A stretch of 64,000 nucleotides of DNA from Paramecium tetraurelia (GCF_000165425.1 NW_001799177.1:1-64000); one strand, 5' to 3'; counted from the stretch's first letter, positions 13,080 to 25,702 are shown. The notes: a model not told the origin generated them from the letters alone. Translations and numbers: made by a program.

Positions 13080-16000
13080 TTATTCATATGATTTTATAAA
13101 AAAAATCAATCTCTTTTCAAAAGGGTCTTAATTACTGGTGAAAGAGGAAAGTATAAAGGTTTCTAAATATGTTTGAAAAACTTGGAACAAAATTTGAATG
13201 CTAAAAGTTATGAAAATATCCCTTTTAGGTGTAAAAGAGCTGTTTGTGACAAATGTTCTATTTATAAAGGAAGAGTATTTACTAAGATATTAAAACCATT
13301 GAATGGTTAAATTAGTTTGGAGTAACGAAGGAAAAAGCCAAAACACTAAATAACTTTTTCTATTTAAATTAGGAATATTTGTAAGCGCAATGCAAAATTT
13401 CTCAAAAGTGATAATTAGAAATAAGAAAGCTCAAAAATAATCTAAATATTGCCTTTGCTGAGATTCCTGGAGTTTTCCATTATTCATTGAGAGAGTTTAT
13501 ATATTATGCTCTCAAAGAGAATGAATATGAAACAATGAAGTAAGTCACTGGAGAGTTCTTGAGGCATTTTTTTAGAACTATAAAGAGATTGGGTTTTCAC
13601 AAGATTTAAGAATGTTGACTATTTTTTTACTCTGTTTTGGATCTGAATTTGCTGCCTTTTCATTACTCAATATTTTTTTCGCAGAAATGGTATCAGAGAA
13701 TCTATTACCTGCCAATATTATGTCCTATGATAATGGAGAAGATATTGATAGATTGCTGTAGGTTCTAAATTCTTCATTTAAAATGCCATAGCAAGGCAAG
13801 CCATTTATAACTAATTTTTTGAAGTCAAGATAATTAAATTTTAGAGTAAAATTCTATACAAAGTGATTAAAATGAAACTAGGCAACTTCAAATGTAAATA
13901 AATTAGCTTGAATAATCAAAATTCTTGATTAATGCTTAACGAAGCTAGAGGGAAGCCACAATTACATAGTTTATAGATAAATTCATAGACTTTTAGATGA
14001 AAGTAATATGAAATCTGAAAGCGATTAATATATTTAGGAAATAAAGAAGAATGCTGAATTATTATTTCTAATTAGTAGCATTTAAAATTAAGAAAAGGTT
14101 TGGAAATCAAAATTAAATGAATTGAATATAAGCTTAAATAAAAAGTGCTAATAAATAAGGAATTGAAAACTAAGGTAAATTCTGAAAATCCCACAATAAT
14201 AATAACAAAAGATGAAAATGAGAGTAGATATGAAAGACTAAGGGAATAATTTGTAGTTTGAATTGGAAGCTAAAAACAACTTTAACTAAAAAATTATTTT
14301 AATAAAGGAAGAATTTTCCATCAAATTAAATCAAGTGAAACTATGATCGATTTATTAGAAAAACAAATTTCAGATAAAATATATCTTAAACGATTTAATA
14401 ATAAAACTAATAAAAGGATGAGAGAATATAAGACTTTAGTGCATAGATAGAATAATTATTGTTAGAGTTATGAAAATCAACATCTTCATTAACTTAATTA
14501 TCAAACATGCATTAAAATCTTCAAGATAACTTCAGAGTTGAATTAGAACACTAAAAAAGAACGTATGATAGAATAATACAAGAAAAAGTGAAGTTAATAA
14601 CCACATGTGAGACTAAGATAAAGAATTAAATAGTTAAAAGGATTAATTAGATGATTAATTGACTGATAGTCTCAAAAAGTAAAGTGAATAAAGAGTGTTT
14701 TTAGAGATTTTTAGTTTTAAGTTGGTAATAAAGGAAAGGGATATGAAAATCCTAAGTAAAAAATTGATGAATAATAATTAATAATTTTATTATATAAAGA
14801 AAAGATTCACTAAGTGAAGGAATCAAAAGAAGCATAATAAAATGAAAAATCAATCCTTGGTACTGAATAGGAAAATCTATAAAATAATAATTAAAAATGA
14901 AAGAAGAATAAATACGCTCAAGAGAATAATAAGTAAACAGTCTTAATGAATAAAATTAGAAATTTAAATGAAAAGGTTTCTAACCTCAAGCAGTAATAAG
15001 CTTTTAATCCAATAACTGAAACATCTCTAAGATTAAATCAACTCTAAAGAAAGAGAATATAAGATAGAAATATAAAAGGTCATTTCTGAAAGAGATTTAA
15101 AGAAACAAAGGGTTATAGAGTTATAGAAGCAGAGGCTTAGATTTTAAAGTTGTATAAAGCAATAAAAGACTAAAAAATGAAGTTTCTAATTTAAACCAAG
15201 AACTACATCAATAATTCTTTATCTTGAAATAATTAAATAAGTAGATTAAAGATTACGAAATATAACAAAATTAGTCAAGAGAATCTAAGTTAGAGAATAA
15301 TAAATAACAATAATTAAGATGGGACAGATTATTAAAACTAAAATGTAAATATTAAATTGAAGCATAAAATTAAGAAATTAAATCATACACTGCTAGGTTA
15401 GAAGAATAATTAACTACTATAACTGAATTAAAGTATAAAGTGTATGAAGAGTAAGTAGAAGAGCTAAAGAAAAGTAGGCTAACAATAAAGTTCAATAAAT
15501 AAGTTAACTCGAAAAGTATAATTAAAGCAATAGATAATCATAGGATTTGTAAAATTAATACAATGATCTAAAAGAGAGATATGATGTTGAATTCAACAGT
15601 ATGTGATCTCTCTTAGATAAATAAATTGAATACAGCTCTTTATAATAATGATAAATGGAATAAAATTAAAGATAAGCTCTTTAGAAAGTAATTGTTGGAT
15701 TACAACGAAATTGCTGATTAACATTAAAATAAAAAAAAGGAACTTTAAAGTTTAACTGATTTACTAGATTCAAAATTATCAACTATTGTATCTTATGAAA
15801 CGAAAAGATTGATTTAACAAATTAACTAAAGGAATCAAATTAATAATTAAGACTTGTGGAAGATTAAAGTGATGATTATCAAAGTAGATATGAATTGGCT
15901 TACAAGAGTTAGATATCTATAAAGGAAAAGATAAAGAGATAAATTTGACGGCAGCCAACAGAATAGAATTGCGGGAATAAATTTATTCAGTTTAGAAGAA

Positions 16001-17310
16001 AATTAAAATCTTAGAGAGAGAACTTTACCTTTCTTAAAATACCTTATAATCAAAAGAGTCCGATATCTTATAACTATAGCATAACATTGAGAAAAAGGGC
16101 TAATAAATAATAACATTAGAAGGCACTATTGTAAAACTAAGGGCTGATTTAACTAATTTAAAAAAAGAGTTATGAATAATTGTAATTAAAGTTGACTGAA
16201 ATGAATTCAGAACAAACATCATCAATTGTTTTCTTAAGTCAAAAAATTAACTATTGATGATTTAAATAAGAACACTTAAATTTATTAATTAAAATTGTAA
16301 ATTAATGAACTCTTTTCAATTAAGATCAAGGTTAGATGATTTAGAAGGATAATTTAAATAATCTAAAATTATTATCAAACAGAGGGAATAATAAATTCAA
16401 TTATTGAAATCATTATTAGATAATTAAAAGTAACACCTATTAAAAAGAAAAGGAAAATACTAAAACAATAAGCCAGTAAGTAATAGTAATAATCAAGAAA
16501 ATATGAAAATTTCGGAATATTAATTCATTATTGAATAATTGACAGAGGAAATTGAAAAAATGAAAAGGAACCCACAAGGATTAGGTGAAGATTTAACCGA
16601 ATTACTTACTTAAATTACGAGTGTGTTCTTAAAAAAGATCAATTAACTATCTCTTCTGTTCTTGATTAAATTACACTATTTTAAAAGAAAATAAGAGTCT
16701 AACAATAAGAAAAGAAGATGGTGAATAGTTAATCTTATAGAAGCTTTAATAATATCGAGGAGACGATATCAACTTTAGATTCAGAATCGAATAAATCTTA
16801 ACAAGGATAACTTTATTGAACTAACAAATGCTTTAAATTATATAAGAAGCAAGAATATAAGGAAAAAAAAAGATTTAGATTAAAATATAGAGTTATGTAC
16901 TTCAAATTACTTTTAGATTCATAAGCTGTTAGTACGGTAATCCACTGTAACTATTCTAGAAATTTGAGGTAGAACTAAAATCATACTAAATAACACAAGT
17001 CCTTAAGGATAAATTATATATAAGTGAATTATTATTGAAAACTCCTTTATTTACTTAATAATAAATATAAAGATTTGCAGAACCAAAGGTATCAATAAAT
17101 CTTAGAAAATATTAGGATTAAGAAGATGCTAGACTAATATTGGAAGCTAGAAATCAATAAATCTGGTGGCTAAAAAATTTGATTAAAGAAAGCAAGTTCA
17201 GTTAGCCATGATGAATACTTACTTAAATAATTTCAAATAGTTAATGGTTAAATATCATTTAAAATGATAACTTCTATATTTAAATAGAATAAGCAATAAA
17301 ATAAATAAAG
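13080..17310 (+). pseudogene. Decayed tandem paralogue of the FYVE coiled-coil gene
   Basis: This region mirrors the upstream intact gene but is broken. RCKRAVCDKCSIYKGR matches the FYVE finger. The splice site just before it is kept, with a 22-nt GT...AG intron at the same codon position. The first zinc cysteine is lost (FQIC for CQIC). MLTIFLLCFGSEFAAFSLL and EDIDRLLQVLNSSFK match the TBC-like region of the neighbour. In between, a T7 run at ~13568-13574 loses frame by one base. After ~13860 only coiled-coil-like fragments in changing frames with many TGA codons remain. It is a pseudogene, and the end is approximate. Confidence 0.75.
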
Positions 17311-17314
17311 TTTT

Positions 17315-17929
17315 TCAATGAAATAGTCTTGATTCTGTAAAATTGGTTTCAAAGTTATTAAACTTTTTCTCAGATATTCCTCTTGGCCTATATTAAGATT
17401 TGATCATATTCTCTTTATTTAAAGGTCTAGATAATCTATTGTTATTATTTATTTTTTATAATTCAGATAATTAGACATATAATTTTTATATTTCTTAATC
17501 TTTATATTAACTATCCATTTCATTTTTGTTTTAGTATCTTTATCTTAAAACTTATAATTACTACATGTAGTTATTGTTTGAATTGTTTTAAATAGCATAT
17601 TGGTTGATGTTTTAAATGTCATTTTGTTATGTTTCATTAATATTTGATTATAAATTGATGATAGTTTTACTTAATTTAATGTTAAGTTCTTATTGATCTA
17701 TCAATTTGAGTGTTGTACTCTATTTCTACTGTTCTGATTACTACAATTTCTAATTTAGTTGTAAGATTTCTTGTCTTAGGCTATTATTCTCTTCAATTAA
17801 TTTCTAATCAGTAGATTTTCTAATTATAAAATATATTTAGTACTAATCAAGTTCTTCATACAATGACCTTAACTCTGAACGTAACTAAACGTTCTCATTT
17901 TCTAATTCCAAGATTTTGTGAATATCCAT
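17315..17929 (-). CDS. Small coiled-coil protein
   Basis: The frame reads from ATG at 17929 to TGA at 17315-17317. It gives 196 residues if a 24-nt GTA...TAG intron at 17820-17843 is spliced, or 204 if it is read through, since it is a multiple of three and has no in-frame TGA. The N-terminal half is a coiled coil (ILELENENVQLRSELRSLYE, EENNSLRQEILQLNQ). The C-terminal half is rich in N and Q. No family is recognised. It lies only 61 bp downstream of the five-CH-domain gene on the same strand, so co-expression is possible. A structural or cytoskeletal role is a guess. Confidence 0.6.
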
Positions 17930-17990
17930 TTACTTAAAGAAATTATATGAAATTTATATTTCAGTTAATTGTATATAAATAAAGAAAATT

Positions 17991-20868
17991 TCATTTACTT
18001 TTTAATTTATTTTTGTAAATATTTTTAAAAACAGTGAGTAGTTTTATAATGTATTCCTTATCTCCTTTCAGTAGCTTTTCTTATTCTATAACTAATTCTA
18101 AAGGCATATCTAATTTTTCTTTCAAAACACTGAAAGCCTTCCTTATATTTACTAAGCAACCTGCATTAGTATTTGGTTTTTATTATATTCCTTTAAATTA
18201 AATATTTTCAAGCCTTTATACTATAGTGCAAATAATAATACTATTGCTTTATTTATAATTATTACCCATCTTTGAATTCTTCCAAAACCTCATTATTCCA
18301 ATTTATCTTAAACCCAAAGTTATTGAGCCATTCAAATTATGGAGGGTCATCGAAAATCAACTTTTTGTTAACTTATTATGGTTAAACAAAGCTGCTTTCC
18401 TTTTATATGAGAGAATAAGGTTCTTATTAAATTATTTGCTCAACTTTTTAATTTCCTTTACTTTAAAAAATTGATTTTTTTAAGTAAGGGCCATCTTCAA
18501 AATAAGAGTCTCCTTACCTTTGAGGCAGCCCATCAAAGTACCTCCTTAAATCTTCAAATAACCCCAGAATTATAAGTTAATCTCCTTCGTAAATTAATTT
18601 TTCAGACCAAACAAATCTTTATCCAATTTATTTTCCTTTTAAGTAATCCAAAGCCTTTCTAATATTAGCAATGCACTATTTCTCTCCAATAGGTTTTGTA
18701 TAGATGGGAGTGATTTTCTATTAAAATATTTCAGTTTCAATTTGACATAGTAGGATTCCAGTTTAGCATTAATAGATTAGGTCATTAAAATTCTGTATTG
18801 TAGATGTATATTCTCTAGCAAAATGCAGAGTTACAATTTTCAATTAATCAATCTCTTCTTATCTGTAAGGAAGTGTAAACTAATTAATATTTGGCTCAAT
18901 CTTTTTGGTTTATTATTTTAATAACCACCAATATAAACCCATAGCAGATTTATCTAGTTACATAATGCTTGATTTATCGATTTTTCCAATCCAAGCAGGT
19001 AAATTTCCTGCATCCGCTATTGCTTTTGTAGCTTGTAATGCTGAATCAACATTAAATTCAACTTCTAAAATCGACTTAAAGTTGTTTTTTGTGACTGGCT
19101 ATTCTATTAATTGTATAATATAATTTCCATTTCGAATTGGATCTGTAAACAAACTAAATATAATTCTTTATTTACTTTTCATTATTATACAATCCTTTCT
19201 GTTTAAAATACGTTTGAACATACAATTCCATTTCTCGAGTTACACAATTTTTGCTTATTGATGTAGACCTTGCTTTTTATTACTATTTTGAGCTACTGAA
19301 ATTTCTTGAATGTTGTAAAGATTGATTGACAGGGGTGCCATTCTAAGATCCAATTTAAGATTTTTTCATTAGTGAATTCAAAGATCTGTTAACACTATCA
19401 TACTCTTATTTCATATTGTGAATTCTTGAATAGGGTCCCACAGGCGATCTATTTGCAGTGCTTGGTTTTACAGATTTTGATTATTATGGCTGATCAATTG
19501 TTATTTCTAATTATGTGTCTGCGAAGGATTGTTTATGTAATTACTTCTTTTAAGAACGTGTTATTTGTGATTGTAATTTAGATTAAGAATTCTATTAAAA
19601 TAATTGTGTATTTTGTTAAACTTATTATTATTGTTGGGTTTATCTTAAAGAAGCATCAACTGATTATGAACAATTAGTAATTGCAGCATTTCCACAATTT
19701 GTATAATAAACTTTAATGTCATGCATCAAACCCCAAAAGGCTCCTTCATCTCCGTCAACCAATTATTATTCCGAACTTAAATATTTGTAACTCATTTTTT
19801 CAAGTTACTTTAGATATTCGAGTACTCTTCTATAATTGTGCTTGATTTCTCTTAAGCTTTTTGGGTTTCTTAAAGCTCCTTTTAAAACTTCATCTCTACC
19901 AGTAAGTCTATTAATTAAATCAAAAAAAATAACTCCATTTTTACAAATTTTGGGCAGTTTATATTCCAACCCTTATGCATTTGATTTAATTAATCGAATT
20001 TATTTTAGCCATTCAATTAATTATTATTTTTATTCGTTAGTGATAGAATTTTATTGCTATTATTGTTGATTAAAATTTTAATCCTAATTTAACTCGTCAT
20101 GTTAACTTTTGCTTTCTTAACTATGCTTTGATTTACATTCCCTGTTATTTTTTTATTAGAGATTTTATTATTCTTTTGCAATTTGATTCTCTAAAACTTA
20201 TAGTTCATACTTTAATTTCTAATTGTAAGAATCTTTATTAGATTTAATTGGTGTCAGATTACTAATTGAATCATTAGATTAATTTTATGGTTTTGATCGA
20301 TTCGAGTTTTCAGCATATTCAGTTTAATGTGTTTGCGATCTTTATTGATTGTTATTAGTCTCTTAATAAGGGCTATTCGGTTTAATCATTTTGTATTTAT
20401 TTGCAATTAATTCTTCATTATATGTCATCTAGATTGATTGATTGGGTTAAACTAAGTTTTCATCAACATAAAATAATGGCTCGTCTTATTTTTGAGGTGC
20501 TTTAGGAGGTTTTGATGAAGCTGATGATACAGATTTTGATCTATAAAATTATTATAGTATCTAAAATATCTTTAATGGATTTTGGTATAGCATTTATCCA
20601 GTTAAATGCTTCACTTATACCTATTGGCTTTCCTCTAACAAAGCCAATGCAAATGTTAAATTCCTTATACAACTTTAATAGTCTTGTTTTGTGCATTTTA
20701 TTACTCTTATCTTTAGTTCACATTATCTTTTGTCTTAAAATAATTCTTTCGATATTATCTAACATAATGCAACACCTTTGATTTTTATCAAAAGTTACCT
20801 GTTTTTAGATCATCAATACTCTTTGTGTTTTCAAAAGTATTAGCCCAGTCTATTATTTCTTATTCCAT
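17991..20868 (-). CDS. Five-calponin-homology-domain protein
   Basis: About 934 residues after removing introns at 20776-20798, 19199-19223 and 18241-18265. Five CH-like domains can be traced. CH1 starts EQEIIDWANTF and has DDLKTGVALCQII. CH2 has LIEWLKQIRLI, NGVIFFDLINRLTG and DEGAFWGLMHDI. CH3 has DPIRNGNYIIQLIE and MGLYWWLLK. CH4 has QTGILLCQIE, NIRKALDYLKGK and LIILGLFEDLRRYF. CH5 has EWLNNFGFKINW, FKDGIIICTIV, NIRKAFSVLKEK and IIKLLTVFKNIY. Q/N/S-rich linkers separate CH1-CH2 and CH2-CH3. CH domains bind actin or microtubules, and a ciliary or cortical cytoskeletal role is inferred. CH2 and CH5 are clear; CH3 is the weakest. The start lies only 36 bp after the stop of the upstream gene. 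Confidence 0.75.
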
Positions 20869-20904
20869 TCAAATTTAATATAACAGTTAATAATAATTTA
20901 TTTA

Positions 20905-22990
20905 TCATTTTGATATTTGCAATTTATTATATTAATCCTCTAACTATGCCAAGAGTCTTTCGAAATCGTTAACTCTGAATGAAGTAAAAAATCTGGATTT
21001 AGTTGTAATTATTGGAACTCCTCTAGGATTTTATTATCTCTCTTGATCCAACACTTTAAGATTCATTTTAGTTGCTATTTGATTAAACAATTCAAATACT
21101 TTCTAATTTTTAAGTATACTTTGAATAATATGCTCTTTCCAATTCGTCAAGTTGAATTGACTACCTTTTTTACTGTTACTATTGATTTGCTTGATGACTG
21201 GGATTTATTTAATATTATGATACATTTTCTTAAACTAATTAAACCTATACATGTAATGGACCCTATGACTTATTTTATTGAATCTACTATTATTATGATA
21301 TTAATTATTATTGTTGTATTTATTACTATTAATAATTTAATTGCTATTCTGATCCCTTTTATTCAAATCGTCTAGAAGGAGATTTATTATTGATATAAGC
21401 TTTTGGACTTTAAGGGATATCTTCATTGCCATCAAACTCTTGATCATCCATTGTGTTCCCTGCATTCCAACAATTCTTTACTTTTGATTTAACAGTTTTA
21501 GGATCTACTTTTGGATTTTTCAATGGAATCTATTTAGATTTTCTTTTTAAGAAATTCTTTGGTTTTTGATCAGAAGCATCATCTTTAGGAGAGCATTCTC
21601 CAATTTATTCAACCGATGGTCCTTACTTTTCAGGAGTTGCACTTAAATTAAGTTTGCTAGTTTTTGGTGATTGTTATCTTTCTTAAAGATTTTGTTATGA
21701 TAAAACCTGCTTTTTTTAAGGAATTTATTGTTATTGTTATGGTTAAACTTCTTATTATTCTTCAACTTCTTCAACATCAACTTTTTCAAGTTGTTATTAT
21801 TCTTCCTATTTCTTCTTTGCTTCCTGAATTGCTTTTCTCGGATCATATTTTGTTCTTTTTTTAAGATTTTCTAAGAGTTTAGGATCTTTCTTTTTTGGTT
21901 TAGGTTTTTCTTAATCATTAAAATCATCATTCTACATCTTTCCTAAGGGGGGTTCATTTTCATTTTAATTGTCATAAAGATTTTATTATCTATCCTCAAC
22001 TTACTTGTTCTCCTTTTTTTATTCAGCTTTTTTTCTAGGAGGTTATTTCTATTTCTTTGGAGGAGCATCTTCTTCAAAATTACCATATGTCCCCTTTCCA
22101 CTAATAGGTATTTCATCAGCAGGTATATCATACTATCCCTTTCCACCTAATGGTCTTTCATCTTCAAATTATTGATATTTTCCTTTGCTTGCAATTGGTC
22201 TGTCATTATCTAAATATTATTCTTGTTCGAATTAATATGTATCTTTGCCTTTTTTTATAGGTCTCTCATCCTCATATTAATTATATGCGCCTTTATTTTT
22301 AGGTGCAACAGGTCTATCATCTTCATAATATGCGTTTGCTTTTTTTGTTGCAATAGGCCTTTCATCCTCATAATTATTATAAGCATTATTATTTTTTGCA
22401 TTTATTGGCCTATCATCTTCATAATTATTATAAGTATTAGCATTTTTGGCGTTTATTGGCCTTTCATCGTCAAAATTATTATAAGTATTTGTATTTTTTG
22501 CATTTATTGGTCTTTCATCCTCTATATAATTATATTGACCCTTTCCACAAATTGGTCTATCATCATCATATGAATTTTTTTCAGGTGTATACCTTTCTTG
22601 CATTGCAAAATTTGCTTAATTTTTCGATTTAATAGGTCTTTCATCTTATTAATACTCTATTCTTTATGATTGTTGGTATTATCCTGATAAATTAGAGTTG
22701 GAATGACTTTAATCACGAATTTAAGAATTCTATTACATATATTCTTAATAATATGGTTATGGCTATTCAGAATATTCATTTTGAATTAGTTAATCATAAT
22801 ATTGTTGTTCAACTTTGTTTGCTTAAAGGGGTTATTTAGAGGGTTTCTTGTAATAATTTTATTAGAATTTTTAGTCTTAACTAACAAATTCATTATCCAA
22901 ATATTGATTAGGAACAAATTATCTTTAAGAACTTTTAACTCTTTTAAGTTTTTTGTAGAATTAACCATTCTGTAAATAGTTTTCAATCAT
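20905..22990 (-). CDS. 17-residue-repeat (RPI) cytoskeletal-like protein
   Basis: About 686 residues with one intron at 21075-21099. The N-terminal third is rich in Q and Y. Then come about ten short repeats with core DDRPI or DERPI followed by K-x-x-x-Y (51-nt, 17-residue spacing in the best units). The next part is a basic/acidic stretch (KPKPKKKDPKLLENLKKR), then Q-rich sequence, then a C-terminal piece with TTKSRFFTSFRVNDFERLLA. No family is recognised. A structural protein of the cortex or cilium would fit the composition and the neighbours. The chosen ATG at 22990 overlaps the stop of the upstream kinase-like gene by three bases (ATGA), which is very unusual for a ciliate. The two may really be one gene split by a frameshift at an A7 run. 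Confidence 0.7.
22130..22640 (-). repeat. Tandem 51-nt units coding RPI repeats
   Basis: Within the gene above, the forward-strand motif attggcctatcatc (or ggtctttcatc) recurs. Spacing is 51 nt in the clearest copies (~22385-22525) and more irregular outside. Each copy encodes the D-E/D-R-P-I core. The units differ by point changes, so the array is older than the TPR array at the window start. Confidence 0.8.
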
Positions 22991-24538
22991 TCTTATTAAT
23001 CTTATCTTTTTTTGTCTTATTTATGGATTTCCATATGCTTAATATAATTCTTGAGATATATACTTCCATCATCAGTTTCGATAATATTTTATCTCAACTT
23101 AGCCACATCAGGGACTTTCAGAATTTATCTTGTCCTATATCCTAATAAAATAGAATTGATAACAAACCTTGAATGAATCCATTTAAAATAGCTTTGAATC
23201 TTCTGATATGCATCATGATGATTTTGTGCCTCTATCTCTAAATGTACCCCTTCACATTCTTTTAAATTAATGTAGCACAAAAGTTAAGGAATCTAACTAT
23301 CATTTCCTGATTCTTTTATGAGTCTTATCGTTACATTATAATTTTTAATAAAATTTGATTTAATAAAATGCTACAATCATTCACTTGCTTCAATTATGTT
23401 AATTTAAGTAGTTCCAAAATTACTCAATTTCAAATCCAATCCCACTTGATCTAGAGTCTTTTAAGCCTTCTACCTAGCAGAAAGAATTCTTCTATCTATT
23501 TCACTAAAATCGACAGGATCACTTGACAAGATATGTGACCTAGATACTGAGCCTTAGGTGCGGAAAGAATGAAATTATGATTCCAGCATTTCTATGATAA
23601 TCATATCTTAGTACCTCCCTGTTTCCCTATAGGATTCAAAAAAGTGGCAAAGCTATCCTGTTATGGATGGAGAACTTGCAAAAGACTTTGATAATTTGGT
23701 CTGCCTTCATTATGTAATTTGAGCATTGCCTGAATGATGGATTTAAAGAAATCACTATACTAGTATCTTGAACAATATTTATCTATTAGTCGATTTACGT
23801 AATCTCTTTTAAACAACAATTTTTCTTGATTGTAAAATTCAACACATCTTTAACCGCTTATAAGACTCACCATCATAAGACCGAGACAAAAGACATTTAC
23901 CAATTCTTAATTGTTGATATCGTATTTATCTTTTTCAGCTAAGAGAATCAACTATTCAGGAGCTACATATTCTAAATCTCTTTAGCCAAAGAGAACCTAA
24001 TAGTAGTTGCTCAGTTTTGGGTTTTCGAGAAATTAATCATAGTATTTAATCTATCTTTTATCATCAATTAGGATTCTATGTGGATAAACATCGATTATTT
24101 CGTTATTGAGGGTTTTCATATAATGGCAGAGATTAGAAATCTCATATAGAATGTAGCATAGTTCTTATTCTGAATATATAGTCTTATGGACCTTTCTTAT
24201 ATGAATGTCATTTTATAAGGTTTCATTCAAGTACTCTGAGGTTATTGATAAGATAGTAAATGAACTGCAAAAGTCATCCATCTTTCCACTATCAAATGAT
24301 AATATTTTAATCAAGCATTTATGATTTAATTGCAATCTGACTTTAGTTCAACATAATACCTTTTTACTAAACTGGCTTTTATTGCTTAAGCTAAAGAATC
24401 ACTTGAGTAAACTTATTTAATTTCTGCAAATATCATGTTGTTGGCTTTATTTTTATATATAGTTATTTCTCCATAATTAGGATCCAGTTTCTTTTCTAGA
24501 AACTCATTTTAAGATTCACTTAATTATTAATTACCCAT
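22987..24538 (-). CDS. Myristoylated pseudokinase-like gene with in-frame TGA
   Basis: With introns at 24337-24359 and 23592-23614 removed, the frame holds 502 codons including stop. MGNQQLSES at the start fits an N-myristoylation signal. A kinase-like fold is suggested by VYPHRILIDD (degenerate catalytic loop), YVAPEQL (APE) and VFCLGLMMVSLISG (subdomain IX). HRD and DFG are absent, so it is a pseudokinase. Codon 372 is TGA (23377-23379) between EASE and LQHFIKS. The frame then continues for 129 protein-like codons (CYINLKECEGVHLEIEA, WIHSRFVINSILLGY) to TGA at 22987-22989. No normal-sized GT-AG intron can remove the internal TGA. Either the protein ends there, or the codon is a nonsense mutation, an error or a read-through site. 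Confidence 0.6.
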
Positions 24539-24589
24539 TTTATTTATTTTATTATTAAATTAAATTTATTTTTTTCTGCAATTATACTA

Positions 24590-25702
24590 ATGTAGGAAGT
24601 CATATTGACTAATGATGCCAAAGCTAAAGTACTCCATGACTATTTATCTCAAACTTATGTTCCATAACTCAGTGATCATCTTTTTAAGACAGATGAATAC
24701 CTAAAGTAGGAATCAGAAGATTTTGAAAAGTGATGTTATTTTCTATCTTAGGATCATTAATTAAAGTGACGAATTAACAGAAGAGCTAGTTGAAAAAAAA
24801 ACAATTATTAGTCGAACTGTTAAATAGTTAATCGATAAAATTTAATCTGAATAAGTAAATCTTACTTTTTAACATCAAGGAAAAACTCAAAAAAAGTGAA
24901 ACCTATAAAAAAGGTAAGAAAGATGAATTGGCTGCTATTCAAAAGGCTATAGATTCAATTTCAAGTGCAATGAAAGAAACTTGTTCAAAAGTAATTCTTA
25001 TATAACCTTAAACAGATTGATTCTAAGGAACTTAATAAGATAGGCTAATTGCCTCAAGGAATGGATTAATTTATGTCAAAATTGTTCCATATCATCTACA
25101 ATGAAGATCAAGGTAAATTCAACTGGGCTGATTTCAAAAAGAAAGTGTAATATTCATTACTTAAATTTCAGGTTTGATTAAGACAAAGGCGCTGACTTTT
25201 AAAGTAGATTAGCTAACTTTTAATTTAAGGGTGTAAGTTAAGAGAAAGAAAACTTATTACTTGAGATGAAGGCCGATCCACAATTCTAAAAAGTGTTTTA
25301 AGATCCCTAATACACAAAAGCATTCTTAGATATTGCTGATTGGGTATTTATAAAGACAATTAAAATAGATTCACTTTGCAGTGTCAGGTATTGAAAATTA
25401 AAAAAAGAAGGACTAATCAGCAGTTGAATTTGAAAGGATTGATAAGGAATTTGCAGGAAGAAAGGTTGAATTAGAAAGTTATTAAAGAACTCATGTATTT
25501 ATTGAATAAAATTTAATAGGACTTTTGGGTTTCATAGCTGAAATATGTTGAGGATCAACAAGTGTTATTGCATCAATTGTAACCGAATATCAAGCAAGTA
25601 GCTCAAGAAATTTAAGGCAGTAAAGTGTTATTAGAATAACATATTGGAAAATTCATATAAGGAGCTGAGAAAGTCAATGAGTTAATGATTCCAAACATTT
25701 GA
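24590..25702 (+). CDS. Stand-alone dynein-stalk-like protein
   Basis: Six introns of 22-25 nt leave a 321-residue protein that is mostly helical. The centre resembles the tip and flanks of the axonemal dynein heavy-chain stalk (microtubule-binding domain). Order and spacing of key residues match: SKELNKIGQLPQGMDQFM, then NWADFKKKVF, DFQSRLANFQF, DPQFQKVFQDPQYTKAF and DIADWIHFAVSG. In dyneins the same region reads roughly as ISEIKSY, W-x-x-AKK-x-L, F-x-x-L-x-x-F and a final L-x-x-W-V. Coiled-coil segments flank it, as in the stalk, but no AAA module is present. This may be a microtubule-binding protein derived from dynein. The family assignment is inference from pattern. Confidence 0.55.

Noticed and set aside
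22277-22573. Plus-strand hydrophobic ORF opposite the RPI repeats
   Set aside because: It is the antisense shadow of the repeat-coding gene. The I/F-rich translation mirrors N/K/D-rich codons.
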